From Acidobacteriota bacterium (GTDB taxonomy: Bacteria > Acidobacteriota > CAIWXX01), in the NCBI GenBank assembly GCA_016191015.1, contig JACPPM010000264.1, positions 1-35,680 of the forward strand: 35,680 bases of DNA. Direction: 5' to 3'. The notes under the pieces are model-generated. The model was given only the letters and a program-made list of their open reading frames with translations. It ran no database searches and was not told where the DNA came from. Position 1 is the stretch's first letter. The number at the start of each line of letters is the position of its first letter. A program made the translations under genes and the position numbers. Shown here piece by piece: positions 25,653 through 33,336 of this stretch.

Positions 25653-25680
25653 ATTATACACGCTGTCGGACTGTGGTCCG
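25653..25680 (-). promoter_or_regulatory. Leaderless promoter and palindromic operator of mrfAB
   Basis: On the minus strand TATAAT (25658-25653) ends seven bases before the mrfA ATG, placing the start of transcription at or next to the start codon; there is no Shine-Dalgarno sequence. Immediately upstream is the perfect inverted repeat CGGAC-TGTG-GTCCG (25667-25680). Its CGNAC-N4-GTNCG geometry resembles the Gram-positive SOS (LexA) box CGAAC-N4-GTTCG with two symmetrical changes. Damage-inducible control is therefore possible but unproven. No -35 hexamer is evident. Confidence 0.45.
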
Positions 25681-25725
25681 GTGCTGGCGATACGTAGCCG
25701 CATGACTGGGGTATGGCGACACAAG

Positions 25726-25766
25726 CGCAAACACCTATTGACAATCGGTTTTTGCTTGCGTACAAT
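25726..25766 (+). promoter_or_regulatory. Promoter and operator-like dyad of the blaI-blaR1-czcCBA operon
   Basis: TTGACA (25738-25743), a 17-base spacer and TACAAT (25761-25766) make the best sigma-70 promoter in the window. An inverted repeat, CGCAAACA (25726-25733) and TGCTTGCG (25753-25760), matches at seven of eight positions, is separated by 19 bases and brackets the -35 element, with its right arm abutting the -10. ATTGACAAT (25737-25745) is itself a small dyad. A dimeric repressor bound here would block RNA polymerase; the first gene product is the obvious candidate. GGAGG for the first gene lies at 25779-25783. Confidence 0.65.
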
Positions 25767-25790
25767 CCTCGGGACCCTGGAGGCGACGCG

Positions 25791-26198
25791 ATGATGGTTC
25801 CGGTCGGTCCCCCGTTTCTCGGCGAGCTTGAGATTGCCGTGATGGAGCGCCTCTGGGCCGGGGGACCGTCCGACGTCGAAACGGCACACAGGTCTATTGG
25901 GCACGGCAGAGGGATCACTCTCAACACGATCCAGTCCACGTTGCAGCGCCTCTACAAGAAGGGGTTGCTGGCACGCCACAAGGTCAGCCATGCATATGTC
26001 TATTCGCCGCGCGTGTCTCGCGCGGAGGTGATGGCGCAGATCGTGAATGAAGTGGTCACCGCACTCGCGGGCGGTCGCACCGAGCCGATGCTGGCGGCTT
26101 TTGTCGATCTGGCGTCCCGTGCGGGACGGGACACCCTGGACAGGCTCGAGAAGATGATCGAGCGAAAGAGAGATGAACGCAGGCGGGGCGGCCGGTGA
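25791..26198 (+). CDS. BlaI/MecI/CopY-family winged-helix repressor
   Basis: A 135-residue protein of typical family size. Residues about 10-73 form the winged helix (LGELEIAVMERLWAGGP, recognition helix TLNTIQSTLQRLYKKGLL, wing KVSHAYVYSP). The C-terminal helices would form the dimer. BlaI and MecI bind operator dyads as dimers and are inactivated by proteolysis near residues 101-102 (Asn-Phe in staphylococcal BlaI). Here LAAFVDLA at 101-108 falls in the equivalent place, without the Asn. ATG 25791 is seven bases after GGAGG. Its stop overlaps the start of the M56 peptidase gene (GTGA), the standard repressor-protease pairing, and the metal-efflux genes follow. It probably represses its own operon. 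Confidence 0.92.
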   Translation: MMVPVGPPFLGELEIAVMERLWAGGPSDVETAHRSIGHGRGITLNTIQSTLQRLYKKGLLARHKVSHAYVYSPRVSRAEVMAQIVNEVVTALAGGRTEPMLAAFVDLASRAGRDTLDRLEKMIERKRDERRRGGR

Positions 26199-27187
26199 CG
26201 AATCTAGGCGGAATCGTGGATCTCGCTGCCATGGCCTGGATCGGGTTCACGATCGCGTGGGCTGCGGTCTGTGCCATCTCCTACCCACTCATTCGTTTGA
26301 AACTGATCAGGCTGCGCGCATCACACCGTGCGATGGCCATTGCCACATGGGCCGCTATGCCGCCGGTCGCCGGAGTGCTTCTGACAGGTATCTGCTTCCT
26401 CCCCTCCTCTCTGAGCCTGGCCGGCCTGAGTGCAGACCACTGCCTCGATCACGGCGACGGCCATACGCACATATGTCTGAACCACGGGCCCGAGTCGAGT
26501 GGCCTCACCGCCGCAGGAATCGCAATCGCCACCCTGGTTCCACTGACGGCGCTCCTCGCTCGTGAGCTTCGCGAGTACACCCGCCTCCGTCGGCTGTTGA
26601 GCATGCTTGAGCTCACGAGCCGGAAATGCCGCAATCGCGACATTCGCGTGCTCGACACGCCGATTCCCCTCGCCTTCGCAGCATTCCTCATCCGGCCTCG
26701 TGTGTTCATCTCCTCCGCACTGATCACGTCGCTCCCTCAGCAACTCCTCGATGTGGTCATCGAACACGAGCGCGCGCACGTGCGTCGACGCGATCGTTTC
26801 ATCCGAGCCATCGTCTCCCTACTCTCCGGTTTCTACACCCCTCGGATCCGCACGCGCCTCATCGAAGATCTCTCGCTTGCTTGCGAACAGGCGTGCGACG
26901 AGGAGGCGGCGGCCCGCGTGGGCGACCGCCTGCGGGTCGCAAGCGCGATCCTGGCGGTCGAGAGGATGCGTCAGGAACTGCCCGCGCTCCCGTCTCTCGC
27001 GGGTTCCTCTTTCGGTGGATCGAACATCGCACTGCGCGTCTTCTCCCTTGTTCAAGGCGCGGTCCGTCCGCCCGCATCCGGCCGGCACTGGATCTGGGTC
27101 GGAGTGGCTCTTGCCGGCCTGACTCTCTTGGCGAGCGACACCATTCACCACGCTGCCGAAACGATTCTCACTCCCTTCACGAGGTAA
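26195..27187 (+). CDS. BlaR1-like M56 membrane metallopeptidase with His/Cys-rich extracytoplasmic loop
   Basis: A 330-residue integral membrane peptidase. Predicted helices lie at about 9-30, 45-68, 104-124 and 298-315. The M56 zinc site is HERAH (H191, E192, H195), with an acidic CEQACDEEA block (230-238) that could provide the third ligand. Staphylococcal BlaR1 has a C-terminal penicillin-binding sensor of about 250 residues; this protein ends shortly after the last helix, so it cannot sense beta-lactams that way. The loop between helices 2 and 3, extracytoplasmic in BlaR1, contains H82, C83, H86, H90, H92, C94 and H97 (DHCLDHGDGHTHICLNHG), a plausible metal site. I infer that metal binding outside activates repressor cleavage inside. 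The GTG start overlaps the repressor stop; czcC starts six bases after its stop. Confidence 0.88.
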   Translation: MTNLGGIVDLAAMAWIGFTIAWAAVCAISYPLIRLKLIRLRASHRAMAIATWAAMPPVAGVLLTGICFLPSSLSLAGLSADHCLDHGDGHTHICLNHGPESSGLTAAGIAIATLVPLTALLARELREYTRLRRLLSMLELTSRKCRNRDIRVLDTPIPLAFAAFLIRPRVFISSALITSLPQQLLDVVIEHERAHVRRRDRFIRAIVSLLSGFYTPRIRTRLIEDLSLACEQACDEEAAARVGDRLRVASAILAVERMRQELPALPSLAGSSFGGSNIALRVFSLVQGAVRPPASGRHWIWVGVALAGLTLLASDTIHHAAETILTPFTR

Positions 27188-27193
27188 CTCCAC

Positions 27194-28498
27194 ATGCCGC
27201 CAACACACCCCCGCAGTTTCGGCACAACACCGATCGTCAATCGGAGATTGCTTTCGCTACTCGGTCTCGGCCTAGCCATCTGGATCACCGTGCCCTCAAT
27301 CAAAGCCGGTGAGACACTGACTCTGGATGAGGCAATCGCCCGGGCGCTGGAAGAAAATCCGGAGTTGCTGGCTACACGGCTTGAAGTGCAGGCGCGAGAG
27401 GCGAGAATCTCCCAGGCAGGGGTTCTTCCCAACCCCGAGTTCTTCGTGCTGAGTGAAGATATCGGAGGTTCGGGTGCCTATGAGGGGTTCGCAAGATCGC
27501 AGACTACCGCGCAGGTGAGCCAGCGGGTCGAGCTTGGAGGAAAACGGGGCGCCCGCAGGGATGTCGCGTCATCCAACCGGGACGTAGCAAGCGGCGCACA
27601 TGACCTGAAGCGTCGTGAAATTGTGGCAGACGTACGGAGGGCTTTCTACACAGTCCTTGTCGCTCAGCATCGTGTCCACCTGATGGAAGAGCTGATGGGG
27701 GTATCCATGCAGTTTTCGAGAATTGTTCAAGAACGGATTCAGGCAGGAAAGATCCCCCCGATCGATGATGTAAAAGCAACGGCGATTGTCGCATCTGCGG
27801 AGATCGATTTGGCGCGCTCTCAGCGCGAGCTGGATTCCGCGCGCTACGGGCTTGCTGCAGCAATCGGCATTACCGGACCGGACTTTGGACCGGCGCAGGG
27901 TGAGTTGTTCCTGGGATCTCCTGAAGTTGCGCTGCAGGAGTTGATCGACTCGCTGTCGAAAAGCCCGGAGCTGCAAAAAGCGGCTGCTGAAATCGATGAA
28001 AGGGAAGCGCTGCTCGCAATCGAAAGAGCGAAACGAATTCCTGACATCACTCTCACCGGCGGATACCGCACACTTGAACCCACGAATGATCATACTTTTG
28101 TCATCGGGGCTTCCATTCCGCTTCCTCTCTTTGACCGCAACAAGGGCGGAATTCTGGAGGCACAAAGAAGGGTCCTCAGCGCCGAACAAGCAAGGAATTC
28201 TGTTGAAGCGCAGATCAAGAATTCCCTGGCCGGTGCCTATCAACTGTATTCAGCCGCCAAAGCAGAGGCGCAGGCTCTGCAGGAACGCGTTTTGCCGGCC
28301 AATCAAACATCCTTTGACGCCATCAGCGAAGGGTATCGACTGGGCAAGTACGGTTATCTGGATGTGCTGGAAGCGCAAAGAAGTCTGTTTCAATCACGAC
28401 TTCAACTGCTGCGGGTATTGGGTGATTTGCATGCGGCGGCAGCGGAAATCGAAAGAATCACTGGGAAAGAACTTCTGACGGAGGCACGCCATGAATAG
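27194..28498 (+). CDS. czcC: CzcC/TolC-family outer-membrane efflux protein
   Basis: A 434-residue outer-membrane factor of the OEP family. A signal sequence (about 17-38, ending SIKAGE) has no lipobox cysteine. It is followed by LTLDEAIARALEENPEL, the usual entry of the first OEP repeat, then long coiled-coil helices (about 120-210 and 330-430) and a second repeat (LDVLEAQRSLFQSRLQ). It should form the trimeric channel through the outer membrane for the CzcBA pump. ATG 27194 is six bases after the M56 gene stop and has GAGG nine bases upstream. The next gene overlaps its end by eight bases. From within this gene onward, codon use shifts toward AAA/GAA and lower GC than in the regulator genes. 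Confidence 0.9.
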   Translation: MPPTHPRSFGTTPIVNRRLLSLLGLGLAIWITVPSIKAGETLTLDEAIARALEENPELLATRLEVQAREARISQAGVLPNPEFFVLSEDIGGSGAYEGFARSQTTAQVSQRVELGGKRGARRDVASSNRDVASGAHDLKRREIVADVRRAFYTVLVAQHRVHLMEELMGVSMQFSRIVQERIQAGKIPPIDDVKATAIVASAEIDLARSQRELDSARYGLAAAIGITGPDFGPAQGELFLGSPEVALQELIDSLSKSPELQKAAAEIDEREALLAIERAKRIPDITLTGGYRTLEPTNDHTFVIGASIPLPLFDRNKGGILEAQRRVLSAEQARNSVEAQIKNSLAGAYQLYSAAKAEAQALQERVLPANQTSFDAISEGYRLGKYGYLDVLEAQRSLFQSRLQLLRVLGDLHAAAAEIERITGKELLTEARHE

Positions 28499-29963
28499 GC
28501 CGATCATCATCATAATCGCTTCGGTCACGATTCTGGGAGCGCTGATCGCGTTCCCACTGTTAAGAAAGAACAGAGCCGTGCAGCAACATGAAACGGATGA
28601 GATTGCGGATGCTCCGAAAGGGCCGCATGGCGGAAGACTCCTGATACAAGATGCTTTTCAGTTGGAAATCACCCTTTTCGAAAAAGGTGTCCCTCCGGAA
28701 TTCCGCTTATACGTATTTGACCGAGAGAAGCCGCTGGACCCAGCTTCCGTCGCTGCCGAGATTCGACTGAAGCGGCTGGGCGGGCGTGAAGACGTTTTTC
28801 ATTTCGCCAAAGAAGCGGATTACCTGAGAGGTAATGCGGTAGTAGAAGAACCTCATTCGTTCGATGTAAGCGTCGCGGCAACCTATCAGGGGAAAACGAA
28901 TCGCTGGGAATATGCGTCGTACGAAGGACGCACAACGATGACTCCCGAGGGGGTTCAGTACTCAGGGATTGTTGTGGAAACGGCTGGTCCGGCAAAGATG
29001 AAAACGGTATTGGAGCTTTCCGGGGAAGTGATCCTTAACCCCGACCGGCAAACCCATGTGCCGCCGCGCTTTGATGGAATCATTGCCTCGGTGCCGGCAA
29101 GTCTTGGTGATCGTGTCGTCAAAGGAGAGGTTCTGGCGACTCTGGAAAGCACGCAACTGGCGGAAGAAAAGAGCGCTTACGTGAGGGCGATGTACGAACA
29201 TCAATTCGCACAGAAGGCGTACGAGCGCGAACAGATGCTTTGGGACAGGAAGATCACCTCCGAACAGGATTATCTTGCGACAAAACGGGAGTATGAAGAA
29301 GCAAGAATTCGTTTTCAAACCGCCGCCCAGAAGCTGAAGGCAGCCGGAATTCCGTCAGAAGGGATCGAAACCGACGAGGACATTTCCACTCACATCATTC
29401 GAAGCCCGATTAGCGGCACGATCATCGAAAAGGACCTGGCCATCGGTGAGGCAGTACAGTCGGAGGAGAAGCTCTTCGTGATTGCAGACCTGTCGGAACT
29501 GTACGGTGAGATCACGATTCCTGCTCAATCAATCAGCGCTGTGCGGAAAGGCCAAGCCGTGACCGTGGTTTCAGATGTCCTCGATCAGGAGATCCAGGGC
29601 CGGCTGACATACGTGGGGCCTTTGTTGGGAGAAAAGACACGCTCCGCCAAAGGACGTGTTTTGATTCAAAATCCGGAAGGCGCCTGGAGACCCGGAGTAT
29701 TCGTGAAAGTCCGTGTGGTTCAGGAAGAAATCGATGTCCCTGTTGCCGTCAAGGCTTCCGGGCTGCAAACGTTCCGCGATTGGAATGTGGTGTTTCTTGC
29801 CGTTGGAAACGAGTTTGAGATTCGTCCGCTGGAACTGGGCCGCAGAGACGGCCAGTGGGTGGAAGTGCGTTCGGGAATCTCCCCTGGCGAACGCTATGTT
29901 TCCGAAAACAGCTTCCTCGTAAAGGCCGACATTGAGAAATCCGGCGCGAAGCACGACCACTGA
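28491..29963 (+). CDS. czcB: CzcB-type periplasmic adaptor (membrane fusion) protein of a metal RND pump
   Basis: A 490-residue adaptor anchored by an N-terminal helix (about 4-24, PIIIIIASVTILGALIAF). It has an extra N-terminal domain with GPHGGRLL (45-52), often seen in heavy-metal adaptors, then the barrel-sandwich and lipoyl halves (PRFDGIIASVPASLGDRVVKG and IIRSPISGTIIEKDLAIGEAV) flanking an alpha-hairpin (about 225-285). A beta-barrel and a membrane-proximal domain follow. The C-terminus, GAKHDH, is short and weakly His-containing. It should link CzcA to CzcC and may pass metal to the pump. ATG 28491 is six bases after GGAGG and overlaps czcC by eight bases. Confidence 0.92.
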   Translation: MNRPIIIIIASVTILGALIAFPLLRKNRAVQQHETDEIADAPKGPHGGRLLIQDAFQLEITLFEKGVPPEFRLYVFDREKPLDPASVAAEIRLKRLGGREDVFHFAKEADYLRGNAVVEEPHSFDVSVAATYQGKTNRWEYASYEGRTTMTPEGVQYSGIVVETAGPAKMKTVLELSGEVILNPDRQTHVPPRFDGIIASVPASLGDRVVKGEVLATLESTQLAEEKSAYVRAMYEHQFAQKAYEREQMLWDRKITSEQDYLATKREYEEARIRFQTAAQKLKAAGIPSEGIETDEDISTHIIRSPISGTIIEKDLAIGEAVQSEEKLFVIADLSELYGEITIPAQSISAVRKGQAVTVVSDVLDQEIQGRLTYVGPLLGEKTRSAKGRVLIQNPEGAWRPGVFVKVRVVQEEIDVPVAVKASGLQTFRDWNVVFLAVGNEFEIRPLELGRRDGQWVEVRSGISPGERYVSENSFLVKADIEKSGAKHDH

Positions 29964-29977
29964 CAGAGGTTAAGGCG

Positions 29978-32900
29978 ATGTTGGAAAGAATCATACGATT
30001 TTCGATTCGCAATCGGTGGTTTGTGCTGGTGCTTACTCTGGTCATGGCTGCGGCAGGAATCCACAGTTTCCGCGATCTTCCTATCGACGCGGTTCCGGAT
30101 ATCACCAATGTTCAGGTTCAAATCAATACCGAAGCTCCGGGCTACTCTCCACTGGAGGTGGAGCAGCGAATCACTTTTCCTGTGGAATCAGCGATGGCCG
30201 GATTGCCTCGCCTTGATTGCACACGTTCCATTTCCCGCTACGGGCTCTCCCAGGTAACTGTGGTCTTTGAAGACGGCACCAGTATCTACTTTGCCAGACA
30301 GTTGATCACCGAGCGGCTGCAAGAAACCAAAGGGAAGCTGCCGGAAGGGATTGAGCCGGCGATGGGTCCGATTGCAACGGGCCTTGGAGAAATCTTTCTC
30401 TGGAATGTGGATGCGGAACCGGGAACAAGGAAACCGGACGGAACATCGATAACCTCGACGGATCTTCGAACCATTCAGGATTGGATTATCCGTCCTCAAT
30501 TGCGGAACGTTCCCGGCGTCGCCGATGTGAATTCGATCGGGGGATATACGAAGGAGTATCACGTGACCCCGCAGCCGGAGAAACTGCTGGCCTACAACTT
30601 GAGCTTCTCGGATATCTTGAAGGCGTTGCGCGCAAACAACAGCAACGTCGGCGCCGGCTACGTCGAACACCAGGGCATGCAACTGCTGATCCGCGCGCCG
30701 GGCCAGGTATCGACTGTAGATCAGATCAAGAAGATCATAGTCGACCACCACGACGGGATCCCGATCCATATCGGTGATGTTTCCGATGTTCACATCGGAG
30801 AGGAGATGCGCACCGGCGCCGCCACACAAAACGGCAAAGAGGTTGTTTTGGGAACTGTTTTCATGCTGATTGGCGAAAACAGCCGCACGGTGTCTGAGAG
30901 AGTGGGAGAGAAAATGGAAGAGGTGAACCGTTCGCTCCCGAGCGGTGTGAAGGCAAGTGTAGTGTACGACCGAACAAATCTCGTGAACGCAACGATCCGC
31001 ACCGTGCGAAACAACCTGTTCGAGGGCGCGATCCTGGTCATCGTGATCCTCTTTTTGCTGCTGAGAAACATACCCGCCGCCATCATCACGTCCATGGTGA
31101 TTCCATTGTCGATGCTATTCACCTCGACAGGCATGGTCGCCAACAAGATGAGCGGAAACTTGTTGAGCCTGGGCGCCATTGACTTCGGATTGATTGTCGA
31201 TGGCGCCGTGATCATGGTGGAAAACTTTGTCCGTCGTCTGTCGGAGGCAGAGCGCAGGCTGGGCAGGCAGGTGACGCCTCACGAACGTCTCGAAATCGTT
31301 TACGAAGCTTCCAAGGAAGTGCGGCGCGCCACGGTTTTCGGAAGCGCAATCATCATGACGGTCTATCTGCCGATCCTGACGCTAACCGGGATCGAAGGGA
31401 AAATGTTTTTTCCGATGGCCTTCACCGTAATCCTTGCGTTGTTGGGCGCCATGATCCTGTCCATCACGTTTGTCCCCGCCGCTGTCGGAATATTCCTGAG
31501 GTCCGCTCATTCCGAATCCGACAATGTTGTCATCCGCGGCTTCAAGAAAGGATATGTTCCACTGCTGCAGTATTCGTTGGCGCACAAGAGGACCGTGATT
31601 CTGGGCGGAATCGGAATCGTTGTCCTCACTTTCGGACTGGCAACCCGTATGGGAAGCGAATTCCTCCCCAGCCTGGATGAAGGGGATCTTCTGGTACACG
31701 CGTTGCGGATTCCGGGAACCGGGTTGACTCAAGCCGTGGAAATGCAGCACGTACTGGAAGAGCGTATCAAGGAGTTTCCCGAGGTGGAAAGGGTATTCGC
31801 CAAAATCGGAACGGCTGATATCGCTACGGATCCGATGCCCCCAAGTGTCGCGGATGTTTATGTAATGATGAAACCGCGGAGGGAGTGGCCGGATCCGGAC
31901 AAGTCGAGAGAGGAAGTAGTCCGGCATTTCCAGCAAGAGCTCGAGAAAATCCCCGGCAACAAATACGAATTTACACAACCAATCGAGATGCGATTCAACG
32001 AGCTCATCGCCGGGGTACGGGCCGATGTTGCCGTAAAGATCGTCGGCGACGAGATGGATGTTCTGGTGGAAAGCGGTGAAATAGCACTGCGCATCCTTGA
32101 GTCCATTCCGGGCGTTTCCGATGCCCGCTTGGAACAATTGACCGGGCTCCCTATGCTGACCATTGAAATGGATCGGAACCGGATGGCGCTTCATGGCCTG
32201 AACATTGCGGACGTTCAGGAGGCGGTGGAAATCGCAATTGGCGGAAAGTCGGCGGGTCAGATTTTTGAAGGGGATCGACGCTTTGATCTGATCGTAAGGC
32301 TCCCAGATGCACTGCGACAAAACCTTGAGGCGATGAAAGCGATTCCGATTGCACTGCCGGCGGCAAACGGCGAACATCAGCAATTCATCCCGCTTTCAGG
32401 CGTCGCGAAATTCGAGATCACACAGGGGCCCAATCAGATCAATCGCGAGAACGGGAAACGAGTCGCCATCGTAACCGCCAATGTGAGGGATCGCGACCTC
32501 GGTTCATTTGTTGAAGAAGCTCAGGAGAAGATGAGCGCTTCCCTCACCCTGCCTGCGGGCTACTGGATGGAATGGGGAGGCCAATTCGAACATTTGATTT
32601 CTGCGAGCCGGAGACTCCAGATTGTCGTGCCGATTGCCTTATTGTTGATCTTCACGCTGCTCTTCTTTTCTTTCGGCAGCCTGAAAGACGCGCTTCTGGT
32701 TTTCACGGGAGTTCCTCTGGCCATGACAGGCGGCATCCTCTCGCTCTGGGTACGCGGCATTCCCCTTTCCATCTCCGCAGCGGTGGGCTTCATCGCGCTG
32801 TCCGGAGTCGCCGTCTTGAACGGACTGGTGTTGATTTCGTTTATCAAAACCTTCCGGCATCAAGGGCTCCACATCAAGGAAGCCGTTTTTGAAGCATCCA

Positions 32901-33145
32901 CAACCCGGCTGCGGCCGGTGCTGATGACGGCGCTGGTCGCTTCACTGGGCTTTGTTCCCATGGCCCTTGCAACCGGAAGCGGCGCAGAGGTCCAAAGGCC
33001 GCTGGCTACGGTGGTCATCGGCGGAATCCTGTCTTCTACGCTGCTGACCCTGGTTGTTCTTCCCGTGCTTTACGGCATATTCCACAAGGTGAAAGGAGCG
33101 GGGGGACATCCCCCCGACGCACGGGCATCGGTGTCACGGTCGTGA
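29978..33145 (+). CDS. czcA: CzcA-type heavy-metal RND efflux pump
   Basis: A 1055-residue RND transporter with two halves, each a periplasmic loop and six helices. In helix 4 the motif DFGLIVDGAVIMVEN places D402, D408 and E415 at the same numbers as the proton-relay residues of Cupriavidus CzcA. This pattern marks divalent-metal (Zn/Co/Cd or Ni) exporters rather than the monovalent CusA group. The N-terminus (MLERIIRFSIRNRWFVLV) and DLPIDAVPDITNVQVQI are typical. It should pump metal from periplasm or cytoplasm to the outside with CzcB and CzcC, driven by protons. It starts 14 bases after czcB and ends the operon; the 33146-33336 gap holds nothing I recognise. The exact metal cannot be read from the sequence. 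Confidence 0.95.
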   Translation: MLERIIRFSIRNRWFVLVLTLVMAAAGIHSFRDLPIDAVPDITNVQVQINTEAPGYSPLEVEQRITFPVESAMAGLPRLDCTRSISRYGLSQVTVVFEDGTSIYFARQLITERLQETKGKLPEGIEPAMGPIATGLGEIFLWNVDAEPGTRKPDGTSITSTDLRTIQDWIIRPQLRNVPGVADVNSIGGYTKEYHVTPQPEKLLAYNLSFSDILKALRANNSNVGAGYVEHQGMQLLIRAPGQVSTVDQIKKIIVDHHDGIPIHIGDVSDVHIGEEMRTGAATQNGKEVVLGTVFMLIGENSRTVSERVGEKMEEVNRSLPSGVKASVVYDRTNLVNATIRTVRNNLFEGAILVIVILFLLLRNIPAAIITSMVIPLSMLFTSTGMVANKMSGNLLSLGAIDFGLIVDGAVIMVENFVRRLSEAERRLGRQVTPHERLEIVYEASKEVRRATVFGSAIIMTVYLPILTLTGIEGKMFFPMAFTVILALLGAMILSITFVPAAVGIFLRSAHSESDNVVIRGFKKGYVPLLQYSLAHKRTVILGGIGIVVLTFGLATRMGSEFLPSLDEGDLLVHALRIPGTGLTQAVEMQHVLEERIKEFPEVERVFAKIGTADIATDPMPPSVADVYVMMKPRREWPDPDKSREEVVRHFQQELEKIPGNKYEFTQPIEMRFNELIAGVRADVAVKIVGDEMDVLVESGEIALRILESIPGVSDARLEQLTGLPMLTIEMDRNRMALHGLNIADVQEAVEIAIGGKSAGQIFEGDRRFDLIVRLPDALRQNLEAMKAIPIALPAANGEHQQFIPLSGVAKFEITQGPNQINRENGKRVAIVTANVRDRDLGSFVEEAQEKMSASLTLPAGYWMEWGGQFEHLISASRRLQIVVPIALLLIFTLLFFSFGSLKDALLVFTGVPLAMTGGILSLWVRGIPLSISAAVGFIALSGVAVLNGLVLISFIKTFRHQGLHIKEAVFEASTTRLRPVLMTALVASLGFVPMALATGSGAEVQRPLATVVIGGILSSTLLTLVVLPVLYGIFHKVKGAGGHPPDARASVSRS

Positions 33146-33336
33146 GCATTGCGTATCTGTCGCTGATCCCGGGTGAGCTCGTGCCGGAACGAATCGCACT
33201 TGCCTCTGACTCCGTCTTTCATCAACCTGGATAAATCGTACTCGGGACGGAGATCATCCTACAGCTCCTTCTGAGAACCTGCCTTCCTCATATGCTTCAC
33301 TCTCTAATCGCGTCAGTTCGCGCGCACGCTCCGCTT

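Noticed and set aside
25646-25939. 98-codon N-terminal extension of mrfA
   Set aside because: It would overlap the divergent repressor gene and its promoter; helicase-family sequence begins at ATG 25645.
25791-27187. Beta-lactam resistance regulators (BlaI/BlaR1)
   Set aside because: The BlaR1-like protein lacks the penicillin-binding sensor domain and there is no beta-lactamase; the downstream genes are metal efflux.
29978-33145. CusA-type copper/silver pump
   Set aside because: The helix 4 motif is DFGLIVDGAVIMVEN, the divalent-metal CzcA pattern, not the CusA pattern.
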